8,449 nucleotides of DNA from Flavobacteriaceae bacterium UBA3478 (GTDB lineage Bacteria > Bacteroidota > Bacteroidia > Flavobacteriales > Flavobacteriaceae), in assembly GCA_002381155.1 (NCBI GenBank), contig DFQX01000079.1:1-8449 (forward strand). The letters are read 5' to 3'. The position numbers were made by a program, and so were the translations under genes. Below the pieces are notes generated by a model. It saw only the letters and a program-made list of their open reading frames with translations. It was not told where the DNA came from and searched no databases. Positions within the stretch are counted from its first letter, which is position 1; the number at the start of each line of letters is the position of its first letter. Shown here one piece after another: positions 1-6,856 of this stretch.

Positions 1-978
1 AAAGGCGGGCTTGTGATCTTCGATTACACAGGCCAATGGTGCAATAGATACTTCACAAGAAGTGAACGCATAAAGTGCGTCAATGGTTTTATCTGGGGAA
101 ATCCCAGTGGGTAGGTGAATTAAGATTTCTACATTTTCTGCAGTATTATCTTCTACCTTCTTGATTTTAATCTTTCCCTTATCATTAGCCTTTAAAATGG
201 AGTCTATAAGAGAAGATGTGTTTGTGCCGTAGGGTATTTCTTGGATAACAAGCGTCGACTTGTCCTGAATTTCAATTCTTGCCCTAACTCTGACTCTCCC
301 TCCTCGTAAACCATCGTTATACTGCGTAGCATCAACAATACCTCCGGTCGGGAAATCAGGCACCAAAGAAAAACTTCGGTTATTCAAATACGCAACACTT
401 GCGTCAATAAGTTCAATAAAATTATGTGGAAGAATTTTAGTAGATAGACCGACTGCAATACCCTCAGCTCCTTGAGCAAGTAGCATCGGAAACTTTACTG
501 GCAAATGAACAGGTTCCTTCTTTCTTCCATCATAAGAACTTTGCCAATCAGTAATCTTTGGACTATAAACAACGTCTAAGGCAAATTTGGTAAGTCGAGC
601 TTCGATATACCTAGAGGCTGCGGCACCATCACCCGTTAATATGTTACCCCAGTTTCCTTGGGTATCAATAAGTAACTCCTTTTGCCCAATTTGCACCATA
701 GCATCTGAGATACTTGCATCACCATGGGGATGGTATTGCATCGTATGGCCAACGACATTTGCAACTTTATTGTATCTCCCGTCATCAAGCTCTTTAAGGG
801 CATGAAGGATTCGTCGTTGAACGGGTTTAAACCCATCTTCGATAGCAGGAACTGCACGCTCTAGTATCACATAGGAAGCATAATCAAGAAACCAGTCTTG
901 ATACATCCCCGAAACGGTAACCATCCGTTCGTTCGGTTCAGAACCTTGATTTAACTCATTAGGTGGTAGCTCGCTCAT
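1..978 (-). CDS. parC: DNA topoisomerase IV subunit A (ParC), N-terminal part, cut by the window edge
   Basis: This is the DNA breakage-reunion subunit of topoisomerase IV, which works with ParE to unlink daughter chromosomes and relax supercoils in the cytoplasm. I translated the minus strand from the ATG at 978-976 and obtained 326 uninterrupted codons to base 1; the rest lies outside the window. Visible signs are the N-terminal DYASYVILERAVP segment (residues 32-44), GFKPVQRRILHAL (49-61), the helix motif HPHGDASISDAMV (83-95), and AASRYIEARL (120-129), whose Arg123-Tyr124 is the expected catalytic pair. The QGNWGNILTGDGAAASRY context and the parE neighbour favour ParC over GyrA. The chosen start overlaps the parE stop by 20 bases, suggesting translational coupling; Met19 (924-922) is a non-overlapping alternative but would drop residues that look normal for the family. 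The residue aligned to E. coli ParC Ser80 is Ala88. Confidence 0.95.
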   Translation of the reverse strand, partial: MSELPPNELNQGSEPNERMVTVSGMYQDWFLDYASYVILERAVPAIEDGFKPVQRRILHALKELDDGRYNKVANVVGHTMQYHPHGDASISDAMVQIGQKELLIDTQGNWGNILTGDGAAASRYIEARLTKFALDVVYSPKITDWQSSYDGRKKEPVHLPVKFPMLLAQGAEGIAVGLSTKILPHNFIELIDASVAYLNNRSFSLVPDFPTGGIVDATQYNDGLRGGRVRVRARIEIQDKSTLVIQEIPYGTNTSSLIDSILKANDKGKIKIKKVEDNTAENVEILIHLPTGISPDKTIDALYAFTSCEVSIAPLACVIEDHKPAF

Positions 979-2818
979 CAACTAGATCTAGTTCAACTTT
1001 AAGATTATTAATTACGAATTCTTGACGATCAGGAGTATTCTTACCCATATAAAAATTGAGTAATTGATCAATGCTCATCGCTTTATCAAGAAGTATCGGT
1101 TCTAGACGAATCGACTCACCGATGAAATGCTTGAACTCTTCGGGTGAAATTTCACCTAAACCTTTAAATCGCGTAATTTCAGGCTTAGCACCCAATTCAG
1201 CTAAAGCTTCTTTTCGCTCCGTTTCACTGTAGCAATAAATCGTCTTCTTCTTATTTCTGACTCTAAAAAGAGGGGTTTGAAGTATGTATAGGTGGTTCTC
1301 CTTGATCAATTCAGGAAAAAACTGCAAAAAGAACGTAATTAAGAGCAGTCGTATATGCATTCCATCGACATCTGCATCGGTAGCAATTACGATATTGTTG
1401 TATCGCAAGTCCTCCATTGAATCTTCAATGTTTAAGGCTGCTTGTAACAGATTAAATTCTTCGTTCTCATAAACGATTTTCTTGCTCATACCGTAAGAGT
1501 TCAAGGGTTTTCCTCTTAAACTAAAAACAGCTTGAGTGTTTACGTCACGAGATTTTGTGATAGATCCTGAGGCAGAGTCTCCCTCGGTAATAAACAAGGT
1601 AGATTCGAGACGTCTGTCGTTTTTCAAATCGGTGAGATGTACTCGACAATCTCTCAATTTCTTATTGTGAAGGCTGGCTTTTTTTGCGCGTTCTTTTGCC
1701 AATTTTCTAATCCCAGATAATTCCTTTCGCTCTTTCTCAGCTTGAAGAATTTTGCGCTGAATTTGATCAGCAACTTCAGGGTTTTTATGTAGATAGTTGT
1801 CTAATTGATGGCCAATAAAGTCATTCACGTAAGTTCTAACGGTAGGTAAATCACCTCCCATATCAGTAGATCCCAGTTTTGTTTTGGTTTGACTTTCAAA
1901 AACGGGCTCCATTACCTTTATAGCAATGGCAGAGATGATTGACTTTCTAATATCAGAAGCATCGTAATTTTTGCCGTAAAAATCTCTCAGAGTTTTAACG
2001 ATTGCCTCTCTAAACGCAGCTTGATGCGTGCCTCCTTGGGTGGTATGCTGACCATTAACAAAAGAGTGGTATTCTTCGTTATACTGGGTTTTAGAATGAG
2101 TAATGGCTACCTCAATATCATCTCCTTTAAGGTGGATGATTGGGTAAAGAAAATCCTCTGATGGATTTTGGTCTTCGAGTAAATCCTTTAATCCATTTTC
2201 AGAATAGAACTTCTCTCCATTAAAAACGATGGTTAATCCCGGATTGAGATACACATAGTTTTTCAGCATCCGCTCTACATATTCATCACGGTATCGAAAG
2301 TTTTTAAAGATATCTGCGTCAGGAACATATTCGGTTCGAGTACCCTTGCGTTGCTTCGAATCTGATTCATTGTCATTAGACAGAACCCCTTTTTCAAATT
2401 CTGCATGACGCTCTTTATTATCTCTAAAAGAACTCACCTTGAAGTAGGTAGATAGTGCATTAACCGCTTTTGTACCTACTCCATTAAGACCTACAGATTT
2501 TTTAAAAGCACGTGTATCATACTTTCCACCGGTGTTCATCTTTGAAACCACATCTACAAGCTTTCCAAGAGGAATGCCTCGACCGTAATCTCTAACAACC
2601 ACCCGTTGGTCTTTAATCGAAATATCGATGGTTTTACCAGCACCCATGACAAATTCATCGATACTGTTATCTAAAATTTCCTTTAGTAGTATGTAAATTC
2701 CATCATCAGCACTAGATCCATCTCCTAACTTTCCGATATACATACCAGGACGCAACCGGATATGTTCTCTCCAGTCGAGTGATCGTATATTATCTTCAGT
2801 ATATTGGGTATTTGACAT
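959..2818 (-). CDS. parE: DNA topoisomerase IV subunit B (ParE), ATPase subunit
   Basis: This is the ATP-hydrolysing subunit of topoisomerase IV, partner of the ParC encoded directly downstream. With the start at 2818 the protein is 619 residues, normal for ParE and lacking the large GyrB insertion of proteobacteria. The GHKL ATPase domain shows the N-box KEILDNSIDEF (46-56; catalytic base Glu47, Mg-binding Asn51), DYGRGIP (77-83), MNTGGKYD (94-101) and GLNGVGTKAVNAL (110-122). A transducer domain with the QTK loop (310-312) follows, then the TOPRIM domain with TEGDSASG (411-418, metal ligand Glu412), FSLRGKPLN (432-440) and DADVDG (481-486), and the C-terminal RFKGLGEI (550-557). An in-frame ATG at 2860 would add 14 residues (a hydrophobic stretch ending just before MSNTQYTED), which is unlike the family, so I reject it. 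No Shine-Dalgarno precedes 2818. The 89-base gap to ychF holds no convincing promoter, so transcription probably arrives from upstream. Confidence 0.96.
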   Translation of the reverse strand: MSNTQYTEDNIRSLDWREHIRLRPGMYIGKLGDGSSADDGIYILLKEILDNSIDEFVMGAGKTIDISIKDQRVVVRDYGRGIPLGKLVDVVSKMNTGGKYDTRAFKKSVGLNGVGTKAVNALSTYFKVSSFRDNKERHAEFEKGVLSNDNESDSKQRKGTRTEYVPDADIFKNFRYRDEYVERMLKNYVYLNPGLTIVFNGEKFYSENGLKDLLEDQNPSEDFLYPIIHLKGDDIEVAITHSKTQYNEEYHSFVNGQHTTQGGTHQAAFREAIVKTLRDFYGKNYDASDIRKSIISAIAIKVMEPVFESQTKTKLGSTDMGGDLPTVRTYVNDFIGHQLDNYLHKNPEVADQIQRKILQAEKERKELSGIRKLAKERAKKASLHNKKLRDCRVHLTDLKNDRRLESTLFITEGDSASGSITKSRDVNTQAVFSLRGKPLNSYGMSKKIVYENEEFNLLQAALNIEDSMEDLRYNNIVIATDADVDGMHIRLLLITFFLQFFPELIKENHLYILQTPLFRVRNKKKTIYCYSETERKEALAELGAKPEITRFKGLGEISPEEFKHFIGESIRLEPILLDKAMSIDQLLNFYMGKNTPDRQEFVINNLKVELDLVDERATT

Positions 2819-2907
2819 AAATCTATTAAGGGAAGCACAATATAATAGGAACCCTATCATTTAGCGCCCTTAGGTCCTAGAAGTAATTAACAAAAACCGA
2901 GGAAGTT

Positions 2908-4002
2908 TTACACATTAAAGCGGAAGTGCATTACATCACCATCCTTTACAATGTATTCTTTTCCTTCTACGCGAACTTTTCCGGCCTCTTTTACCTTTTG
3001 TTCGCTTCTGTAGTGTTTATAGTCCTCGAAGGCGATCACTTCTGCGCGGATAAATCCTTTTTCAAAGTCAGTATGAATTACTCCTGCTGCGACTGGTGCG
3101 GTACTTCCCACCTTAATGGTCCAGGCTCTTACTTCTTTTAGCCCAGCGGTGAAGTAAGTTTCTAAATTGAGGAGTTTGTAAGCACTGCGAATAAGTTTTG
3201 CAGAACCGGGTTCAGATAATCCCATGTCTTCTAGGAACATTTGTCGTTCTTCATAAGATTCTAATTCTGTTATATCTGCTTCAGTACCTACCGCTAAAAC
3301 AATTACCTCTGCATTTTCTGAGGAAACTGCTTCTTTAACCCGTTCAACCATGGCATTACCTGTAGCAGCAGCCGATTCATCGACGTTACAAACATAAAGT
3401 ACTGGCTTATCCGTGATTAACTGAAGGGAGTTAACAAAAATTTGCTGATCCTTATTATCGAAGATCAAGGTTCGAACAGAATTGCCTGATTCAAGACAGC
3501 TTTTCAACAGGTCTAGAATTTCTTTCTCTTTTTGAGCTTCTTTATTCCCTGTTTTAGCAGCTCGACTTACTTTATCTAAGCGTTTTTCAACGCTTTCTAA
3601 ATCTTTAAGTTGTAATTCAATATCAATCGTTTCCTTATCTCTGATAGGATCAACGCTACCATCAACATGAACAATGTTAGGATCTTCGAAACATCTGAGA
3701 ACATGAATAATAGCATCTGTTTCTCGAATGTTTCCAAGAAACTGATTTCCTAATCCTTCTCCTTTAGAAGCCCCCTTGACAAGGCCAGCTATATCTACAA
3801 TTTCGACAGTAGCAGGAATTACTCGTTCAGGGTTAACTAGAGACTCCAAAACCTCAAGACGAGGGTCTGGGACGTTTACAACCCCAACGTTAGGTTCAAT
3901 GGTACAAAAGGGAAAATTCGCGCTTTGTGCCTTCGCATTAGATAGACAATTAAAAAGGGTCGATTTTCCCACATTGGGTAAACCTACAATACCTGCTTTC
4001 AT
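2908..4002 (-). CDS. ychF: Redox-regulated ATPase YchF (OBG-family P-loop NTPase)
   Basis: YchF is a ribosome-binding P-loop NTPase of the OBG/TRAFAC class that prefers ATP to GTP and is linked in other bacteria to translation and oxidative-stress responses. The 364-residue length is typical and complete. The G1 loop is GLPNVGKST (7-15), G3 is DIAGL (70-74) and the G4 position reads NVDE (206-209) instead of the NKxD of true GTPases; that change is the known basis of YchF's ATP preference. A charged helical insertion (about 125-175) matches the family's coiled-coil domain, and a C-terminal TGS domain spans about 281-363 with GFIRAEVIAFEDY (316-328) and KDGDVMHFRFNV (353-364). The ATG at 4002 begins MKAGIVGLPNVGK, the canonical N terminus. 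It starts 20 bases after the ferredoxin stop, so the two are probably co-transcribed. Confidence 0.97.
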   Translation of the reverse strand: MKAGIVGLPNVGKSTLFNCLSNAKAQSANFPFCTIEPNVGVVNVPDPRLEVLESLVNPERVIPATVEIVDIAGLVKGASKGEGLGNQFLGNIRETDAIIHVLRCFEDPNIVHVDGSVDPIRDKETIDIELQLKDLESVEKRLDKVSRAAKTGNKEAQKEKEILDLLKSCLESGNSVRTLIFDNKDQQIFVNSLQLITDKPVLYVCNVDESAAATGNAMVERVKEAVSSENAEVIVLAVGTEADITELESYEERQMFLEDMGLSEPGSAKLIRSAYKLLNLETYFTAGLKEVRAWTIKVGSTAPVAAGVIHTDFEKGFIRAEVIAFEDYKHYRSEQKVKEAGKVRVEGKEYIVKDGDVMHFRFNV

Positions 4003-4022
4003 AAAATAAAGGGTTAGGAATA

Positions 4023-4373
4023 TTAATCGGGGTGCATCAGTCTTTGCTTGGCAAGAAGCACCTCTTCAGTCTCTACAACATTAGGATCGGGAACACAACA
4101 ATCAACAGGGCATACGGCAGCACATTGAGGCTCTTCATGAAACCCTACGCATTCGGTACACTTGTCTGGAACGATATAATAAAATTCATCACTTATCGCT
4201 TCCTGAGCTAAATCTGCATCAATATTATCACCGTTATTCAACGAAACTTTTCCAGTTAGCTTGGTTCCATCACTATACCTCCATGAATCTGCGCCTTCAT
4301 ATATTGCTGTATTCGGACACTCTGGTTCACAAGCCCCACAATTGATGCATTCGTCAGTGATAATGATTGCCAT
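4023..4373 (-). CDS. 2[4Fe-4S] ferredoxin, Allochromatium-like with a long linker
   Basis: This small soluble electron carrier should hold two [4Fe-4S] clusters; its redox partner cannot be read from the sequence. The 116-residue protein has an N-terminal motif with Cys9, Cys12, Cys15 and Cys19 followed by Pro20 (CxxCxxCxxxCP), and a second motif with Cys72, Cys75, Cys84 and Cys88 followed by Pro89. The eight-residue spacing from Cys75 to Cys84, instead of two, is the hallmark of the Alvin (Allochromatium vinosum) type, whose clusters have unusually low potentials. Two further cysteines, Cys92 and Cys93, follow. About 52 residues separate the two motifs, far more than in a minimal bacterial ferredoxin, and the C-terminal tail (about 94-116) is acidic and probably helical. 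It is the first gene of the leftward operon and is divergent from the acyl-CoA reductase. A strong promoter match lies immediately upstream, giving a very short leader. Confidence 0.92.
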   Translation of the reverse strand: MAIIITDECINCGACEPECPNTAIYEGADSWRYSDGTKLTGKVSLNNGDNIDADLAQEAISDEFYYIVPDKCTECVGFHEEPQCAAVCPVDCCVPDPNVVETEEVLLAKQRLMHPD

Positions 4374-4393
4374 GAGATGATGTATTACTTTTG
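4367..4393 (+). promoter_or_regulatory. Candidate Bacteroidota-type promoter for the acyl-CoA reductase-serC cluster
   Basis: TACTTTTG at 4386-4393 matches every fixed base of the TAnnTTTG -7 element. The only upstream TTG at a usable distance is 4367-4369, 16 bases away, slightly short, and it lies inside the ferredoxin coding sequence. Transcription would begin near 4398-4400, about 28 bases before the ATG at 4427. The placement supports that ATG over the TTG at 4391, which lies within the -7 box. The weaker -33 match makes this less certain than the opposite promoter. Confidence 0.5.
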
Positions 4394-4395
4394 TG

Positions 4396-4427
4396 CAAAA
4401 TTAGCTACACTCTAGATAGTAAACAAA
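4396..4427 (-). promoter_or_regulatory. Bacteroidota-type promoter for the ferredoxin-ychF-parE-parC operon
   Basis: On the minus strand the sequence TTTG (4427-4424) is followed after 20 bases by TAATTTTG (4403-4396). This fits the TTTG / TAnnTTTG consensus of the primary sigma factor in this phylum, with every fixed base matching and spacing in the usual range. The expected transcription start is near 4388-4391, giving a leader of about 15-18 bases before the ferredoxin ATG at 4373. The -33 element overlaps the start codon of the divergent acyl-CoA reductase gene by one base. Confidence 0.7.
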
Positions 4428-5470
4428 TGAAGGTTCTATCATTAAATCAAAGAATTCAAGTCTTAGCAGACCTTGGGGAGATGATGCGATTTGAGTTGAA
4501 TTGCTCACCGTATAATGCGACTTTTGAAAACCTCTTAAATAAGGTAAATCAAAGCAATCCATGGTTTACTAATGAAAGCACAATACAAAGCTTGTCTTCT
4601 TGGTCTATTCTATTAGATAACAACCATTTAAATCAATTTATAAGTGGTTATGATACTCAACTTTTTGAGAAAAAGAACGATAAGGTAGTGCTGCTTATTC
4701 TGGCCGGAAACATTCCGCTCGTTGGCATGCACGATGTGGTTTGTTCCTTTTTGTCCGGATCAAAATCGATGATTAAGGTCTCTTCAAAAGACGCTATTCT
4801 AATCAAATTCTTCATTGATCAAATAGGAAAGATCAATCCAGCAGCTTTGGAATATTTTGAAATTAGTGAAGCAACAGCTCAGGGATTCACCCACGTTATC
4901 GCTACAGGAAGTAATAATAGTGCGCGATATTTTGATCATTACTTCTCTAAATTTCCAAATATCATCAGAAAAAACAGGAGTTCTCTTGCGATTATTACAC
5001 ATGAAACTACAGACACCGAATTGGAATACTTGGCGAATGATGTTTTTCAATATTTCGGATTAGGATGCCGAAACGTAACGCAACTTTGGGTGCCTCACTT
5101 CTTTGATTTTGATCGTCTAAAAAATGCATTTAAATCCTATACAACAATCATCAATCATAATAAATATGCCAACAACTACGACTATCACAAAGCGATAGCA
5201 CTGATGAATGGTGACCCGTTTATCGACCTTGAATTTATTCTTCTTCAGAATAAACCGATGCTCAAGTCTCCTTTAGGAGTTCTTCATTACAATTTTTATG
5301 AAAATCTAACTGAAGTGAATAGCTACATCCAAGAACATAGAGAGTATATACAATGCATCGTCTCTTCTGAAAGTTCTTCATCACTTGAGGTGAATTTTGG
5401 GCAAACTCAGCAACCTAAATTATGGGATTTTGCAGACCAAATTGATACCTTGCAATTCTTATTGTCATAA
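4427..5470 (+). CDS. Acyl-CoA reductase, LuxC family (aldehyde dehydrogenase fold)
   Basis: The LuxC family reduces an activated fatty acyl group (CoA, ACP or acyl-enzyme) to a fatty aldehyde with NADPH. The 347-residue protein shows an aldehyde-dehydrogenase-like layout: a helical N-terminal region (1-85), the nucleotide-binding segment LLILAGNIPLVGMHDVV (89-105), VIATGSNNSARYFDHYF (157-173), and FGLGCRNVTQLWVP (210-223), whose Cys214 aligns with the acyl-accepting cysteine of LuxC. A longer reading from a TTG at 4391 is possible but starts inside the predicted promoter, so I chose the ATG at 4427; the upstream bases are A-rich with no Shine-Dalgarno. It is shorter than Vibrio LuxC, and no luxA, luxB, luxD or luxE is in the window, so luminescence is not implied. 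serC begins three bases after its stop, so the two are probably co-transcribed. The physiological substrate is unknown. Family assignment is firm; the reaction is inferred. Confidence 0.88.
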   Translation: MKVLSLNQRIQVLADLGEMMRFELNCSPYNATFENLLNKVNQSNPWFTNESTIQSLSSWSILLDNNHLNQFISGYDTQLFEKKNDKVVLLILAGNIPLVGMHDVVCSFLSGSKSMIKVSSKDAILIKFFIDQIGKINPAALEYFEISEATAQGFTHVIATGSNNSARYFDHYFSKFPNIIRKNRSSLAIITHETTDTELEYLANDVFQYFGLGCRNVTQLWVPHFFDFDRLKNAFKSYTTIINHNKYANNYDYHKAIALMNGDPFIDLEFILLQNKPMLKSPLGVLHYNFYENLTEVNSYIQEHREYIQCIVSSESSSSLEVNFGQTQQPKLWDFADQIDTLQFLLS

Positions 5471-5473
5471 CCA

Positions 5474-6550
5474 ATGATCAAATCACACAATTTCGGTGCA
5501 GGTCCTTGTATTTTGCCAAATACAGTCTTTGAAGAGGCTGCAGAAGCCGTAAAAAATTTTAATGGATCAGGGCTTTCAATTTTAGAAATAAGCCACCGAT
5601 CTAAGGCTTTTGTTGATGTCATAGAAGAGGCTCGAAATCTCCTATTAAAATTAATGGGTCTTTCAGGCAAAACCCATACAGCTCTATTTATGCATGGTGG
5701 GGCATCTCTTCAATTTGGAATGGCTCCCTATAATTTTTTGAGTCAGAGTGCAGGCTATATAAATACCGGAGTATGGAGTAAAAAGGCGATTGCTGAAGCA
5801 AAAAAGATCGGAGAAGTGTCCGTACTTTTCGATGGCGAAACCGTCGAATATAAATCAGTACCTAACAAAAAAGAATTAGAAACTCTATCTACAAAGGGTT
5901 ACGACTACATTCATCTCACAAGTAACAATACGATTTACGGAACACAGTTCAAGGAATTTAGCACCTTAGACAGCCCATCCATCATCGATATGAGTTCTGA
6001 TATATTCTCAACGATTAGAGATTATAGCCGGTTTGATTTAATCTATGCCGGGGCTCAAAAAAATATTGGGCCTGCTGGCACAACAATCGTTGTAATTAAA
6101 AATCAATTTCTCGAGCAGATAGTGAGCAGAAACCAATTGTCAATGCTAGATTATAGAAAGCATGTAGATGCCGATTCTATGTTCAACACTCCTACGGTAT
6201 TTTCGATTTACACGAGCCTTTTAAATCTTAAATGGCTTGAAGAAAAAACCATCTCAGTAATTTCAGAGAATAATGCAAGAAAGGCAGCACTACTTTATAA
6301 CGCTCTTGACAAGAGTGTCCATTTCAAAGGTTTTGCTGATAGAGATAGTCGATCAGAAATGAATGTCACTTTCACTATAGAGAATTCGGCAATAGCAGAA
6401 GCTTTTGATCTAAAATGTAAGGAAGAAAATATCGTTGGAATTAAAGGTCATCGACTTGTTGGCGGATATAGAGCATCCATGTATAATGCCCTTTCCTTGG
6501 AAAGTGTCAAGGTATTAACCAATATCATAGAATATACGGATAATGCATAA
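5474..6550 (+). CDS. serC: Phosphoserine aminotransferase (3-phosphoserine/phosphohydroxythreonine transaminase)
   Basis: SerC is a PLP enzyme that transfers an amino group from glutamate to 3-phosphohydroxypyruvate in serine synthesis, and can act on the phosphohydroxythreonine intermediate of vitamin B6 synthesis. The 358-residue length is standard. Visible signs are NFGAGPCILP (6-15), SILEISHRSKAF (35-46; His41-Arg42 at the substrate phosphate site), MHGGASLQF (73-81; PLP phosphate-binding GGAS), NTGVWSKKA (97-105), DMSSDIFS (172-179; Asp172 expected to face the pyridine ring), YAGAQKNIGPAG (191-202, Schiff-base Lys196), NTPTVFSIY (238-246) and GHRLVGGYRASMYNA (325-339). The ATG at 5474 begins three bases after the acyl-CoA reductase stop. 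No serA follows in the window; the next gene is a small membrane protein, so the serine pathway is only partly clustered here. Confidence 0.97.
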   Translation: MIKSHNFGAGPCILPNTVFEEAAEAVKNFNGSGLSILEISHRSKAFVDVIEEARNLLLKLMGLSGKTHTALFMHGGASLQFGMAPYNFLSQSAGYINTGVWSKKAIAEAKKIGEVSVLFDGETVEYKSVPNKKELETLSTKGYDYIHLTSNNTIYGTQFKEFSTLDSPSIIDMSSDIFSTIRDYSRFDLIYAGAQKNIGPAGTTIVVIKNQFLEQIVSRNQLSMLDYRKHVDADSMFNTPTVFSIYTSLLNLKWLEEKTISVISENNARKAALLYNALDKSVHFKGFADRDSRSEMNVTFTIENSAIAEAFDLKCKEENIVGIKGHRLVGGYRASMYNALSLESVKVLTNIIEYTDNA

Positions 6551-6562
6551 AAAACTTCTTTC

Positions 6563-6856
6563 ATGAATCGACTCAAAGAAAAGTGGCAAATAACCTCCAA
6601 CTTGCAATTGGCAATCATTTTTATTGTATTCGCCATTACTGGTAGTACAGCTTCCAAAATAGCTGCACCTGTAGTTCATTTTTTTGGAATATATTCAGAA
6701 ACCCATCCGATCCTTTACTGGCCGTTACGAATCATTTTAATATTTCCCTTATATCAAGTCCTACTTGTATTATTCGGATGGATCTTCGGTCAATTCAAGT
6801 TTTTCTGGGTCTTTGAAAAGAAAATGCTCAAACGTTTGGGAATTTTAAAGGATTAA
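6563..6856 (+). CDS. Small DUF6787-like membrane protein of unknown function
   Basis: This 97-residue protein has no assigned function that I know. It resembles the DUF6787 family, common in Bacteroidota, members of which are sometimes mislabelled as prolipoprotein diacylglyceryl transferase; nothing here supports that enzyme activity. Two hydrophobic segments (about 14-38 and 52-78) predict a two-pass inner-membrane protein. The N terminus is basic (Arg3, Lys5, Lys7) and the C-terminal tail has the basic stretch EKKMLKRLG (85-93), so both ends should face the cytoplasm under the positive-inside rule. An aromatic motif, FGQFKFFWVFEKK (75-87), closes the second helix and looks like the family signature. 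The ATG at 6563 lies 12 bases after the serC stop, so it probably shares the serC transcript. Its TAA (6854-6856) overlaps the stop of the convergent msrA. Confidence 0.82.
   Translation: MNRLKEKWQITSNLQLAIIFIVFAITGSTASKIAAPVVHFFGIYSETHPILYWPLRIILIFPLYQVLLVLFGWIFGQFKFFWVFEKKMLKRLGILKD

Noticed and set aside
982..991. Palindrome CTAGATCTAG close to the parC start
   Set aside because: It is coding sequence for the ParE C terminus (Leu-Asp-Leu-Val) and a 10-base palindrome is expected by chance in a window this size.
959..2818. GyrB instead of ParE
   Set aside because: The direct overlap with a parC-type gene and the ParE-like length and TOPRIM context favour topoisomerase IV.
2845..2857. Small inverted repeat ATAGG-AAC-CCTAT in the ychF-parE gap as operator or terminator
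   Set aside because: Five-base arms with a three-base loop and no T-run are too weak to support either function.
2819..2860. Longer ParE start at the ATG at 2860, adding 14 residues
   Set aside because: The extra residues form a hydrophobic stretch foreign to ParE, while the ATG at 2818 gives the expected MSNTQYTEDNIRSLDWREHI beginning.
4391..4426. TTG start at 4391 for the acyl-CoA reductase
   Set aside because: The TTG lies inside the predicted -7 box, upstream of the likely transcription start, and an ATG follows at 4427.
5407..5670. 87-residue minus-strand reading frame opposite the acyl-CoA reductase end and serC start
   Set aside because: It is antisense to two well-supported genes, has no recognisable family features and crosses their junction.
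4427..6550. A bioluminescence (lux) operon
   Set aside because: Only a LuxC-family reductase is present; no luciferase, acyl-transferase or acyl-protein synthetase gene is seen, and the neighbour is serC.
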